Source of the DNA: Clostridia bacterium
GTDB taxonomy: Bacteria > Bacillota > Clostridia > Christensenellales > Aristaeellaceae
Direction: 5' to 3'
DNA: 64,000 nucleotides
Assembly: GCA_017552535.1 (NCBI GenBank)
Contig: JAFZPV010000003.1
Span: 1-64,000 of the forward strand
Shown: in pieces, positions 7,905 to 17,190 of the stretch
How the letters are laid out: every line of letters begins with the position of its first letter
Position numbering within the stretch: the stretch's first letter is position 1
Translations under genes and position numbers: made by a program
The notes under the pieces: model-generated
Told to the model about the DNA's origin: nothing
The model's database searches: none
What the model saw: the letters and a program-made list of their open reading frames with translations, nothing else

Positions 7905-8849
7905 ATGCAATCAAGCTCGCTTCTGAAAAAGTACGCTTCCATTAAGCAGCAGAAGATATCGTACAACTGGAACAAGGCCAAGCGCATGAAGATATGCTAC
8001 CTGTTCCTTGCCCCGTATGCGATTTTGTTCTTCACGTTCCTGATCCTGCCGATCTGCACCTCCATATATTACAGCTTCACATCCTATAATATACTGGAGA
8101 AGCCGGTCTTCCAGGGCTTTAAGAACTACATCAACCTGGTGCTGCAGGACGAGGTATTTCTGATCGCCGTAAAGAACACCTTCGTGATCGCGGTGATCAC
8201 CGGCCCCATCGGCTATCTGCTCTCGTTCATGTTTGCCTGGTTCATCAACGAGCTGCCCAAGTGGGTGCGCGCGGTAGCCGTGGTGGTGTTCTACGCTCCC
8301 TCCATCGCCGCCAACGCCTACAGCATCTTCCTGATCATCTTCCGGGGCGACGCCTACGGATATTTGAACTCCCTCCTGCTGAACCTCGGCTTGATCAGCG
8401 CGCCGAATCTGTGGCTGAGCAATCCGCAGTACATCATGCCGGTGATCATCATCGTCATGCTTTGGATGAGCATGGGCACGGGCTTCCTGTCCTTTATCGC
8501 CAGCTTCCAGGGCATCGACAAGAGCATGTACGAGGCCGGATATGTGGACGGCGTACGCAACCGCTGGCAGGAGCTGTATCACATCACGCTGCCCAGCATG
8601 AAGCCCATGCTGCTCTTCGCCGCGGTCATGAGCATCACCACCGCCTTCAACGTGTCCGACGTGCCCCGCATGCTGGCCGGCTACCCCTCCACCGACTACG
8701 CCGCCCGAACTGTGGTGACCCACCTGTTCGACTACGGCTTCAGCCGCTTTGAGATGGGCTACGCTTCCGCAATCGCCACATTCCTGTTCATCGTGATGAT
8801 CCTGTGCAAAAAAGCGATCAGCAACGCTCTGATGAAGGTAGGTACCTGA
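7905..8849 (+). CDS. Sugar ABC transporter permease (MalF-type)
   Basis: This 314-residue membrane protein of the binding-protein-dependent transport family has about six transmembrane helices. The cytoplasmic EAA loop that docks on the ATPase reads YEAGYVDGVRNRWQELYHITLP near residues 210-231. It is shorter than E. coli MalF and lacks the large outside loop, like other Firmicute sugar permeases. The gene follows the modular binding protein by 26 bases and is one base from the partner permease, so the three form one import system. No ATPase gene is present in the window. Confidence 0.92.
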   Translation: MQSSSLLKKYASIKQQKISYNWNKAKRMKICYLFLAPYAILFFTFLILPICTSIYYSFTSYNILEKPVFQGFKNYINLVLQDEVFLIAVKNTFVIAVITGPIGYLLSFMFAWFINELPKWVRAVAVVVFYAPSIAANAYSIFLIIFRGDAYGYLNSLLLNLGLISAPNLWLSNPQYIMPVIIIVMLWMSMGTGFLSFIASFQGIDKSMYEAGYVDGVRNRWQELYHITLPSMKPMLLFAAVMSITTAFNVSDVPRMLAGYPSTDYAARTVVTHLFDYGFSRFEMGYASAIATFLFIVMILCKKAISNALMKVGT

Positions 8850-8850
8850 T

Positions 8851-10245
8851 ATGAACGAAAGTATTCTGACCAGATCCCCCGGTACCTTATCGATCCCGGG
8901 CTCTGCCAACGCAAGGGGCGAGCTTCAGCTGGGCGAGACCTCGGCCTGCTTTGTAAACAGGAAGGGCGAGGAGCTGGTGGCTTTCAGCTATCACGACATC
9001 GTGCGGCTTAAAAACGTCAGGAACGGCGGCGTATCCAGTACGATCACCGTTACGCTGAATGACGACAGCACCTTCGACATGCACTTAAAGAGCGGCCTGG
9101 CCTGCCACAGCTTTATCGACAAGCACTGGCCGAACAAGCCGCGCCAGGTAAAGAGCCGTGCGGACGAACTGAGGCGCATGGCCGAGCTCCGCGGCGAGCG
9201 CATACAGACGCCCCTCTCCATGAGCGCGAAAAAGCACCGCAACGAACGCATCGCCGCTCTGGTGATCGCGCTGCTGCTGATCTTCTTTGACAGCGGCGTA
9301 GTGCAGAAGCTGTTCCATTTTGAGCTTTCCACAGGCTTTATGGTGCTGATCAACCTGGCTGTGATCGCCGTCATCCTGATACTGCTGGGTTCCTCCTTCA
9401 AGCGCCGCCGGCCCAACCGCTCTATCGGCGGCGATATGGGCATATACTTCCTTCTGATCGTGATGGCGTGCCTTATGGCGTTCCCGCTGGTGTTCGCCAT
9501 CGGTATGTCGTTAAAGCCGCTGGACGAGCTGTTCCGCTTCCCGCCCACGGTTTTCCCCCGCCACGCCACGTTTAAAAACTTCTCCGACCTGATCGTGGTC
9601 ATGGGCGAAAGCTGGGTGCCCTTCAGCCGCTATCTGTTCAATACCGTATTCATTACCTTCGTAGGCACGGCGGGCCACCTGCTGCTCGCCTCCATGGCGG
9701 CGTTCGTGCTGGCGAAGTACGACTTCCCCGGCGGGCGCACCTTCTTCGGCGTTGTCACCACGGCGCTGATGTTCTCCGGTTACGTGACCGGCATACCCAA
9801 CTACGTGATCATGAGCAAGCTCGGCATGATCGATACCTACTGGGCGCTTCTGCTGCCCGCCTTTGCCGCCCCCATCGGCCTGTTCCTGATGAAGCAGTTC
9901 ATGGAGGGCCTGCCCACCGCCCTCATCGAGGCGGCGCACATCGACGGCGCCGGAGAGTTCCGCATCTTCTGGAGCATCGTGATGCCCAACGTGAAGCCCG
10001 CCTGGCTCACCGTGATGATCTTCTCAGTACAGAGCCTGTGGAACACCTCCGCGTCCACGGTGATCTATTCCGAAGCCAAGAAGACGCTGGTGTACGCGCT
10101 GCAGCAGATCCAGGCCGGCGGTATCGCCCGTACCGGCACGGCTGCCGCGGTCACCGTGGTGGTCATGATCGTGCCCATTATCCTGTTCATCATAAACCAG
10201 AGCCGCATCCTCGAGACCATGGCGAGCTCCGGCATCAAAGATTAG
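8851..10245 (+). CDS. Sugar ABC transporter permease (MalG-type) with N-terminal extension
   Basis: At 464 residues it is about 180 longer than the usual ~280 of this permease type. Residues ~20-95 form a soluble beta-rich domain (GELQLGETSACFVNRKGEEL, then ITVTLNDDSTFDMHL) that resembles a GRAM/PH-like fold. A basic helical stretch and two extra hydrophobic segments (~133-180) follow. The normal permease begins near residue 193 and carries the EAA loop IEAAHIDGAGEFRIFWSIVMP near 360-380. Translation starts one base after the preceding permease gene. The extension is cytoplasmic or membrane-facing by topology and could sense a regulator; that role is inference. Confidence 0.88.
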   Translation: MNESILTRSPGTLSIPGSANARGELQLGETSACFVNRKGEELVAFSYHDIVRLKNVRNGGVSSTITVTLNDDSTFDMHLKSGLACHSFIDKHWPNKPRQVKSRADELRRMAELRGERIQTPLSMSAKKHRNERIAALVIALLLIFFDSGVVQKLFHFELSTGFMVLINLAVIAVILILLGSSFKRRRPNRSIGGDMGIYFLLIVMACLMAFPLVFAIGMSLKPLDELFRFPPTVFPRHATFKNFSDLIVVMGESWVPFSRYLFNTVFITFVGTAGHLLLASMAAFVLAKYDFPGGRTFFGVVTTALMFSGYVTGIPNYVIMSKLGMIDTYWALLLPAFAAPIGLFLMKQFMEGLPTALIEAAHIDGAGEFRIFWSIVMPNVKPAWLTVMIFSVQSLWNTSASTVIYSEAKKTLVYALQQIQAGGIARTGTAAAVTVVVMIVPIILFIINQSRILETMASSGIKD

Positions 10246-10289
10246 CTTTCCGGCAACATATACTGATTGATTACAGGGGTGAAGCGCAA

Positions 10290-11843
10290 GTGAGAGCATT
10301 CAGAAAATACCTGACAATACTGTGCTGCCTGCTGACGCTGCTTTCGATGGCGGCGTCGGCTGAGGGAAGCTTGAATATGAACCATGACGGTTTCAGCACC
10401 TCCTACACCTACGGGTACGATTACTGGCAGGACGTGATCGAGTCTCCGGACGCATACCGGGTGCTCACGGTGATCGACAGCCTGAATCTTGGGCTGGACG
10501 AAAACCTGGAGGGCATACGCATGAACCGGCCCCAGAGCCTGTACGTGCGCAACAGCAGCCTCTATATCGTAGACACCAACAACAACCGTATCCTTCAGGT
10601 GGAATGCGAGAAAGAAAGATATACCCTCACCCGGGTCATCAAGGAGATCCAGGGCTGCGAGATATCCACATTCAACCACCCCTACGACGTTTTCGTGGAC
10701 GCGGATGAAAACATCTATGTGGCAGACACCGACAACTTCCGCGTGGTGATGGTGGACAAGGATCTGAATTATATCAAGGAATTCATAAAGCCCACCGATA
10801 CGAACTTTGACCAGAATCTGGATTTCAAGCCCAGAAAGATCGTGGTTGATGTGGCCGGCCGCGTGTACGCGCTGGTTGCGAACATCAACAAGGGCCTGGT
10901 AAAATATGAAGCGGACGGCACCTTCTCCAGCTTTATCGGTGCGAACCAGGTGACGGTATCCACCTTTGACTACATATGGAAGATGTACTTCCAGACCCAG
11001 GCGCAGCGCGACGCGTCCGTGGCCTTCGTGCCCACCGAGTACGAAAACATCTACATCGACAAGGAAGGCTTCATCTACGCGACGACCACCACCTTCAGCG
11101 AGTACGACCTGCTGTGGGACAACGCCAAACCCATCCGCCGCATCAACAGCATCGGAAACGATATCCTCATCAAAAACGACAGGTACCCGCCCATCGGCGA
11201 CCTTAACTGGCTGGAGGGCGACTCCACCTACTTCGGCCCCTCCAAGATGACCGACATCACCGTGCTGGACAACGACATCTACATCGCGCTGGACAGGGTG
11301 CGCGGCAGGATGTTCGGCTATGACGACCAGGGCGTCATGCTGTGGGCATTCGGAACGAGAGGCAATATCGAAGGCGCGTTCAACAGCCCCATCGCCATCG
11401 AGCACATGGGCTACGACCTGTTCGTTCTGGATCAGAACGACAGCCGCGTGACGGTGTTCACCCCCACCGAGTACGGCAGCAACGTTTACGCCGCCATCAA
11501 CGAATATAAGGACGGCCGGTACGAAGCCAGTGCCGACATATGGCGTAAAGTGCTCAAACAGAACTCCAACTATTCTCTGGCTTTCCGCGGCATAGGCCGT
11601 TCGTACCTGAAGCAGAACCAGTACGAAGACGCCATGGAATACTTCAAGATGGCCCACGATCAGGAGAACTACGGCCGGGCTTTCAAGCTGTACCGGAAGG
11701 ACTGGATCGAAAAGAATATTAAATGGGTATTCCTGGTTCTGATCGTGCTGATAGTCTTATGGCTCATCAAGCAATTGCGCAGGAAAATGCAGTGGGAGGT
11801 GATCATGCATGAACGCAACGAAGTCCGTAAAACAAACGGCTGA
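10290..11843 (+). CDS. Exported NHL-repeat protein with TPR and C-terminal membrane anchor
   Basis: About 517 residues. An N-terminal signal sequence (FRKYLTILCCLLTLLSMAAS) ends near AASAEG. Residues ~60-400 show repeated NHL-type strands such as NRPQSLYVRNSSLYIVDTNN and FNHPYDVFVDADENIYVADT, which build a beta-propeller. A short TPR region follows (YEASADIWRKVLKQNSNYSL), then a transmembrane helix near 480-500 and a basic tail inside the cell. The GTG at 10290 is chosen because aggggtga lies eight bases before it and a signal peptide follows directly. The end overlaps the YIP1-family gene by 35 bases. The propeller probably binds a ligand or partner outside the cell within this cluster; no enzyme motif is visible. 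Confidence 0.8.
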   Translation: MRAFRKYLTILCCLLTLLSMAASAEGSLNMNHDGFSTSYTYGYDYWQDVIESPDAYRVLTVIDSLNLGLDENLEGIRMNRPQSLYVRNSSLYIVDTNNNRILQVECEKERYTLTRVIKEIQGCEISTFNHPYDVFVDADENIYVADTDNFRVVMVDKDLNYIKEFIKPTDTNFDQNLDFKPRKIVVDVAGRVYALVANINKGLVKYEADGTFSSFIGANQVTVSTFDYIWKMYFQTQAQRDASVAFVPTEYENIYIDKEGFIYATTTTFSEYDLLWDNAKPIRRINSIGNDILIKNDRYPPIGDLNWLEGDSTYFGPSKMTDITVLDNDIYIALDRVRGRMFGYDDQGVMLWAFGTRGNIEGAFNSPIAIEHMGYDLFVLDQNDSRVTVFTPTEYGSNVYAAINEYKDGRYEASADIWRKVLKQNSNYSLAFRGIGRSYLKQNQYEDAMEYFKMAHDQENYGRAFKLYRKDWIEKNIKWVFLVLIVLIVLWLIKQLRRKMQWEVIMHERNEVRKTNG

Positions 11844-12504
11844 CGTATCCGGCCGCGAAACGCGCCGGGACGGATGGCGTCATTTCCGGTCATCCATGCG
11901 TTTCTCCATGTACACGATAACGCATCCCTTTGACGGATTCTGGGATCTGGCGCACGAACACAAAGGCAGCCTGCTGGTGGCGCATACCTGGCTTGCGCTG
12001 TTCCTGCTCACGCGGGTGCTCAAGCTGATGTTCACGAGCTTCCAGTTCATGAACGTGGCGGTACAGTATCTGAACGTCTTTGAAGAGATCTTCTCGCTGC
12101 TTCTGCCCTTCCTGATCCTGTGCGTCGCCAACTGGTCGCTGACCACGCTGTTCGACGGAAAGGGCCGTTTTAGGGATATCTATACGGCGATGTGCTACGC
12201 GCTGATCCCCTACGTGCTGATCCAGCTGCCCCTGGTGTTCATCAGCAACGTGCTGACCTTCGAGGAAGCGAGCCTGTACACCGTGCTGATGAGTTTCAGC
12301 ATCGTCTGGTGCGTTTTCCTTGCTTTCGTAGGCCTCATGGAAGTGCACGATTATGGTCCCGGCAGGACGCTGTTCTTCCTCGCGTTCACCATCGTGGGCG
12401 CCTGCGTGATCATTTTCCTGATCCTGGTGTTTTTCAGCCTCCTGAGCGATGCCTACAGCTTTTTTGCCAGCTTCTACCGGGAAGCGTCGTACCGCTTGAA
12501 CTAA
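11809..12504 (+). CDS. YIP1-family membrane protein
   Basis: This 231-residue protein has a short basic cytoplasmic N-terminus and about five transmembrane helices in the Yip1 arrangement, with the typical start THPFDGFWDLAHEHKGSLL before the first helix. Bacterial Yip1-like proteins have no established biochemical role. The gene begins inside the end of the preceding NHL gene (35-base overlap) and has gggaggtgatc as ribosome site. The DUF5696 gene follows after 13 bases. Repeated association with sugar importers in Firmicutes is remembered, not tested here. Confidence 0.82.
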   Translation: MNATKSVKQTADVSGRETRRDGWRHFRSSMRFSMYTITHPFDGFWDLAHEHKGSLLVAHTWLALFLLTRVLKLMFTSFQFMNVAVQYLNVFEEIFSLLLPFLILCVANWSLTTLFDGKGRFRDIYTAMCYALIPYVLIQLPLVFISNVLTFEEASLYTVLMSFSIVWCVFLAFVGLMEVHDYGPGRTLFFLAFTIVGACVIIFLILVFFSLLSDAYSFFASFYREASYRLN

Positions 12505-12517
12505 GGAGGCAACGATC

Positions 12518-15094
12518 ATGACGAAAAAATCATTCCTCCGGCGCATGATGCCGTGGCTGATCGTGCTGATTCTTCTGGCGGCGCTTATCCTGTTCGTGTT
12601 CGTACCCATCTACACCACCCAGGAGAAGACCTTCGGGCGCGAGACCCGCGTGATCTATTTCGAAGGCGACGGCAAACCGCTCCATATGGAGAACGACGTG
12701 CTCTCTTTCGAGATGGACGGCGCCACCACCCTGTTCGAAGTCACAGACAAGCGCAGCGGCAAGGTGTGGCGTTCCAATCCCAAGAATCGCGACAAGGATT
12801 CCCTTGCCCGCGGCGAGCGCCTCGAATACCTTTCCAGCACCCTGACCGTGTCCTACTACGACGACATCAACCTGCTGGAAATGAACAATTATACCGGGTC
12901 CATCAAGAACCAGGCTTTTGAAGTCTTTCAGCAGGAAGACGGTTCCATCCGGGTGAACTACTCCCTGGGCAAAAACGTAGGCAGACGCTACATCATGCCC
13001 AGCGCCATCACCAAGGAAAGATACACTGCCTTCCAGGAAAAGATGTCCAAAAAGCAGAAGTCGAAGATCGGCAACTATTATTCCCAGTACGATCCTGCCA
13101 AGCTGGACAGCAAGAGCAACAAGGACGAGATCATCGCGATGTATCCCAGCGTGACCGAACAGACGCTGTACATCATGAAATCCGACCTGAACACCACCCA
13201 GAAGGAAGAGATCGAATCCATCTTCAAGGAACTGGGATATACCGAAGAGGATTACGCCATCGATCAGGAACTGCTGGCAAACGAAGTCGGCCACAGCGGT
13301 CCCGTGTTCAACGTGAGCGTGATCTACCGCCTGGAAGGCAACGACCTGGTGGTTGAGGTTCCTTACGATTCCGTCTGCTGCGACGTGGACTACCCCGTCG
13401 TGTACTTAAGCACCCTGCCGTTCTTCGGCGCGGCTTACAAAACCGACGAAGGCTTCACCATGGTGCCTGAAGGCAGCGGCGCGCTGATCGATTTCAACAA
13501 CGGCAAGATCGGGCAGAGCGTATATTACGCCAACCTGTACGGCTGGGATTACGCTACCCGCCGCGACAGCGCCGTGAGCGAGACCGACAACGCCTTCCCC
13601 GTGTTCGGCATGAGTCATGCGGACGGCTCCTTTATCTGCATCATCGAAGGCGCGGATTCCTATGCCGGCGTGAACGCCGATATCGCGGGACGCCTGAACG
13701 ATTTTAACTACGTTTACGCCAAGTACAACGTGCTGCACTTTGACGAAGTGAAAGTGGACAAGAGCAAGTCCGCCAAAAAGTTCCTGATGTACGAGGACGT
13801 GATCCCGGACGAAGTGCTTGTTCAGCGCTACAAGTTCCTGGACAGCACCGGTTACGTGGAAATGGCCGAAGCCTACGGCGAGTATCTTCGCGCCAAGCCT
13901 GAAATGAAGGGCGAATCCGCTTCCGAAGAGATCCCCGTAAACGTGGAGCTCGTGGGCGCGATCAACAAAAAGATCGTGAAGTTCGGCCTTCCCTTAAACA
14001 CCGTGATCCCGACCACCACGTTCAAACAAGCGGAAGCGATCATCGAAGAGCTTACTTCAAGCGGCATACGCGATCTCAACGTGCGCTACACCGGCTGGTG
14101 CAACGGCGGCGTTCAGCAAAAGGTACTCACCAAGGTGAATACCTTAAGCGAGCTGGGCGGCGAATCCGGAATGAAAAAGCTGATCGACAGCGCGAAATCC
14201 AAAGACGTCGATCTGTTCTTCGACGGCATCACCTGCTTCGCGTACGACAGCGACCTTTTCGACGGGTTTGTGGCCATCAGGGACGCTGCCAGGGCGACCA
14301 CCAAGGCGCTGATCAAGCTGTACCCCTACGACATCGTCACCTACCGAGAATCGGACTGGATGGACCCGTACTACCTCGTAAAGCCCGCATATGCCATGAA
14401 GTGCAACACGAACCTGCTCACCGCTCTCAGCAAGCAGAACGCCGCGGGCGTGGCGTTCCGCGATCTTGGCAACCTGCTGAGCGCCGACTATCACAACACC
14501 AGCCTCACCACCCGCGAGCAGGTGAAGGATATGCACGTTCAGGAGCTCAAGGACGCTGACGAATCAAACCTCAAGATCATGATCAAGGAAGGCAACGCCT
14601 ACGCCCTCCCCTACGCGGACGTAATCACCGATATGAACCTGTCCGGCAACGCCTACGCTCTGCTGGACCAGAGCATACCGTTCTACCAGATCGCCATCCA
14701 CGGCCTGAAGAACTATACCGGCGAAGCCATGAACCTTGCGGGAGACTACGAGACGCTGCTTCTGGAAAGCGCGGAGTACGGCGCGGGCCTGAACTTCACC
14801 TTCATGTACGAAGATCCCAAAGTCCTGCAGGACAGCCCCTTCAGCTGCTACGGCTCTTCCGGATACAGCGACTGGAAAGACCAGGCCGTCGAGATGATCC
14901 TTCGCTATCAGAGCGAAATGAAGGGACTCAACCGCCAGCGCATCGTGGATCATGAAAAGCTCGCGGACAAGGTGAGCGTGACGACCTATTCCGACGGCAC
15001 GAAGGTTTACGTCAACTACAGCTACGAAGACCACACCGAAGGCGATACCCTGGTGCCCGCGCGCGATTACCTGGTAGTAAGGGAGGCGCAGTGA
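12518..15094 (+). CDS. DUF5696 protein: large membrane-anchored extracytoplasmic protein, possible glycosidase
   Basis: 858 residues. One N-terminal anchor (~12-30) leaves the rest outside. The first ~450 residues are beta-rich (SFEMDGATTLFEVTDKRSGK, VEVPYDSV, FTMVPEGSGALIDFNN), like the N-terminal sandwich of large glycosidases. Residues ~477-790 alternate strand and helix as in a TIM barrel, with acidic residues at strand ends: LNVRYTGWCNGG (~520-531), LFFDGITCFAYD (~565), YRESDWMDPYY (~609). No known glycosidase signature is recognised. The family is defined only as DUF5696 and is tied to YIP1 and sugar-importer genes. Enzyme activity is inference. taaggaggcaacgatc supports the start; the stop overlaps the next ATG by one base. 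Confidence 0.82.
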   Translation: MTKKSFLRRMMPWLIVLILLAALILFVFVPIYTTQEKTFGRETRVIYFEGDGKPLHMENDVLSFEMDGATTLFEVTDKRSGKVWRSNPKNRDKDSLARGERLEYLSSTLTVSYYDDINLLEMNNYTGSIKNQAFEVFQQEDGSIRVNYSLGKNVGRRYIMPSAITKERYTAFQEKMSKKQKSKIGNYYSQYDPAKLDSKSNKDEIIAMYPSVTEQTLYIMKSDLNTTQKEEIESIFKELGYTEEDYAIDQELLANEVGHSGPVFNVSVIYRLEGNDLVVEVPYDSVCCDVDYPVVYLSTLPFFGAAYKTDEGFTMVPEGSGALIDFNNGKIGQSVYYANLYGWDYATRRDSAVSETDNAFPVFGMSHADGSFICIIEGADSYAGVNADIAGRLNDFNYVYAKYNVLHFDEVKVDKSKSAKKFLMYEDVIPDEVLVQRYKFLDSTGYVEMAEAYGEYLRAKPEMKGESASEEIPVNVELVGAINKKIVKFGLPLNTVIPTTTFKQAEAIIEELTSSGIRDLNVRYTGWCNGGVQQKVLTKVNTLSELGGESGMKKLIDSAKSKDVDLFFDGITCFAYDSDLFDGFVAIRDAARATTKALIKLYPYDIVTYRESDWMDPYYLVKPAYAMKCNTNLLTALSKQNAAGVAFRDLGNLLSADYHNTSLTTREQVKDMHVQELKDADESNLKIMIKEGNAYALPYADVITDMNLSGNAYALLDQSIPFYQIAIHGLKNYTGEAMNLAGDYETLLLESAEYGAGLNFTFMYEDPKVLQDSPFSCYGSSGYSDWKDQAVEMILRYQSEMKGLNRQRIVDHEKLADKVSVTTYSDGTKVYVNYSYEDHTEGDTLVPARDYLVVREAQ

Positions 15095-16071
15095 TGAGCA
15101 AAAAAGACAAGAAATACCGTGAGCATTGGTACAGCGGCATCACGGAAGCCGTTCAGATGTATGTTCCGGGAAACAAGCAGTATCATACCATCGCCGCCCG
15201 CCGGGCCCGCATCGGTACGCTGTTCATCCTGCCGTTCATCATCGGTTTTCTGGCCTTCATGGCGCGTCCGCTGATTATCTCCATGCAGATGAGCCTCAGC
15301 CAGTATACGATACTGACAGGCGAGATGAAATGGAACAACTACCACAACTTCAAGTATGCCTTTACCGGCGATCCCGACTTCAACCGGATGATCGTGGACG
15401 AAGTGGGCCGCATGCTGATCAACGTAATAGCAACGCTGGTGCTCTCCTTCGTGATCGCAGTCATTCTGAACCAGAAGTTCAAGGGCCGCATCCTGTGCCG
15501 CATCATCTTCTTCCTGCCGGTCATTCTTTCCTCCGGCGTTCTGCCCGGCATAGAGACTTCCAGTTCCTCCTACAACCTGATCGTCAGCATGGGCCAGAGC
15601 ATGGAGGAAGCTTCCGGCGTGAACATATCCGCAGCCCTTGAGGATCTGCTGTCGGTGTCCGGCGTGGCGGGAGAAGTATTCGACGTCATTTTCCAAATGA
15701 TAGACGCCATATACGATATCGTCATGGCCAGCGGCATACAGATCATCGTGTTCTTAAGCGGTTTGCAGGCCATCTCCCATTCCCTGTACGAAGCCGCTGA
15801 CGTGGAAGGCTGCTCCGCCTGGGAAGCTTTCTGGAAGATCACCTTCCCCATGGTCAGTCCCCTGCTGATCGTGAACTGCACATATACGATCATCGACTTC
15901 TTTATGAAGAACGACAACCAGGTGATCGAACACATCAACGAAGTCATGTACGGCGTGCAGATGGATATCGGCGTAGCCTCCGCGGAGAGCTGGATCTACT
16001 TCGGCATTGCTCTCGTCTTCATCGGAGTCTTCACCCTCATTATTTCAAGGCTGGTGAAATTCTATGAATAA
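15094..16071 (+). CDS. Sugar ABC transporter permease (MalF-type), second system
   Basis: 325 residues, about six helices, EAA loop YEAADVEGCSAWEAFWKITFP near 230-250. Between helices there is an unusual acidic/hydroxyl-rich stretch (SMEEASGVNISAALEDLL near 170-187) predicted to lie outside. The ATG at 15094 overlaps the stop of the DUF5696 gene; a GTG one codon earlier is possible, but gggagg sits better for 15094. It overlaps the partner permease by eight bases. Confidence 0.9.
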   Translation: MSKKDKKYREHWYSGITEAVQMYVPGNKQYHTIAARRARIGTLFILPFIIGFLAFMARPLIISMQMSLSQYTILTGEMKWNNYHNFKYAFTGDPDFNRMIVDEVGRMLINVIATLVLSFVIAVILNQKFKGRILCRIIFFLPVILSSGVLPGIETSSSSYNLIVSMGQSMEEASGVNISAALEDLLSVSGVAGEVFDVIFQMIDAIYDIVMASGIQIIVFLSGLQAISHSLYEAADVEGCSAWEAFWKITFPMVSPLLIVNCTYTIIDFFMKNDNQVIEHINEVMYGVQMDIGVASAESWIYFGIALVFIGVFTLIISRLVKFYE

Positions 16072-17071
16072 GCAGGAAGTCGGAACTGTGAAAAGCAAGA
16101 CCTTCTGGGAGAAGAACCGCCGGAGCGAAGGCTATCTGCTCAGGCGCAGGTCCAAGGAGATCGCCATCTCCCTGATCCGCGGCCTATTGCTGTTCGGCCT
16201 GTGCTTTATGATCATCTCCCCAATGATCAGCCGCATCTCCATGAGCCTGATGGAAGAAAAGGACCTGTACGATTCCACGATCGTGCTTCTTCCGCGCCAT
16301 GTGACGCTGGACAATTTCCGTGTGGTGGCAAAGACCACATTCCTGCCCACGTCCATGCTGAACTCGCTGTGGATCTCGCTTCTGGTGAGCTTCTGCCAGA
16401 TCATCGCCACGACCCTGGTTGCGTACGGCTTTGCCCGCTACGAGTTTCCGCTCAAGAAGTTCTGGTTCGCCTGCGTGATCGCCCTGATCGTCATTCCCCC
16501 GCAGACGATCCAGAGCGCCCTGTACCGCACGTTCACCCGCTTCGACATTTTCGGCATCATCAAGCTGATCAAGGGTGCGCCTCTCAACCTGCGCTCCTCC
16601 ATCTGGCCCTATGTAATGATGAGCCTCACCTGCATGGGCCTTAAGAACGGCCTGTACATCTACATGATGCGCCAGTACTTCAAGGGAGTACCCGAGAGCC
16701 TGGAGGAAGCGGCATACGTGGACGGGTGCAGCACCCTGCGCACCTTCTTCAAGATCATGCTGCCCGACGCCATGCCCGTGATCTCCAGCTGTTTCCTGTT
16801 CGGCTTCGTGTGGCAGTGGACAGACCTGTTCTACACCCGCAACTTCCTTACCGGCTATAAGGTCTACTCCCAGCAGCTGAGCACCGTCGTAGACCGCCTG
16901 GCCAACGAACTGGCCTCTACCATGGGTGCCTCCCAGACCATCGACCCCGGCCGCCAGCTGCAGCTGATCTCCGTGGGCGTGCTGATCTGCTGCGTACCGC
17001 TGATCATTCTGTATTGTTTCACGCAGCGGACGCTGGTAGAGAGCCTGGCGATGACCGGCTCCAAGGAATAA
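16064..17071 (+). CDS. Sugar ABC transporter permease (MalG-type), second system
   Basis: 335 residues. A basic N-terminal tail precedes six helices, and the EAA loop reads LEEAAYVDGCSTLRTFFKIMLP near 213-234. Standard length plus ~40 residues. It starts inside the end of the preceding permease gene and is followed, after 119 bases, by its likely binding protein at 17191. Together with 15094-16071 this makes a second importer within one cluster, again without an ATPase gene. Confidence 0.92.
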   Translation: MNKQEVGTVKSKTFWEKNRRSEGYLLRRRSKEIAISLIRGLLLFGLCFMIISPMISRISMSLMEEKDLYDSTIVLLPRHVTLDNFRVVAKTTFLPTSMLNSLWISLLVSFCQIIATTLVAYGFARYEFPLKKFWFACVIALIVIPPQTIQSALYRTFTRFDIFGIIKLIKGAPLNLRSSIWPYVMMSLTCMGLKNGLYIYMMRQYFKGVPESLEEAAYVDGCSTLRTFFKIMLPDAMPVISSCFLFGFVWQWTDLFYTRNFLTGYKVYSQQLSTVVDRLANELASTMGASQTIDPGRQLQLISVGVLICCVPLIILYCFTQRTLVESLAMTGSKE

Positions 17072-17190
17072 TCCCCGCTGGGAGCGCAAGGCATCTTAAC
17101 AGGAGATCATCCTGCGCTCCCATCCCCTACCGAAACCTTACGGACGATCAAGGCCGCCCGTATGGAAATAAAAAAGGAGGTTTTCTCGAT

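Noticed and set aside
6097..7914. 605-codon open frame on the minus strand
   Set aside because: It mirrors the solute-binding protein, is His/Gly/Val-rich without domains, and has no ribosome site or promoter.
10038..10289. Extension of the NHL-repeat protein into the permease gene
   Set aside because: It overlaps 200 bases of permease coding sequence; the GTG at 10290 has a ribosome site and starts a signal peptide.
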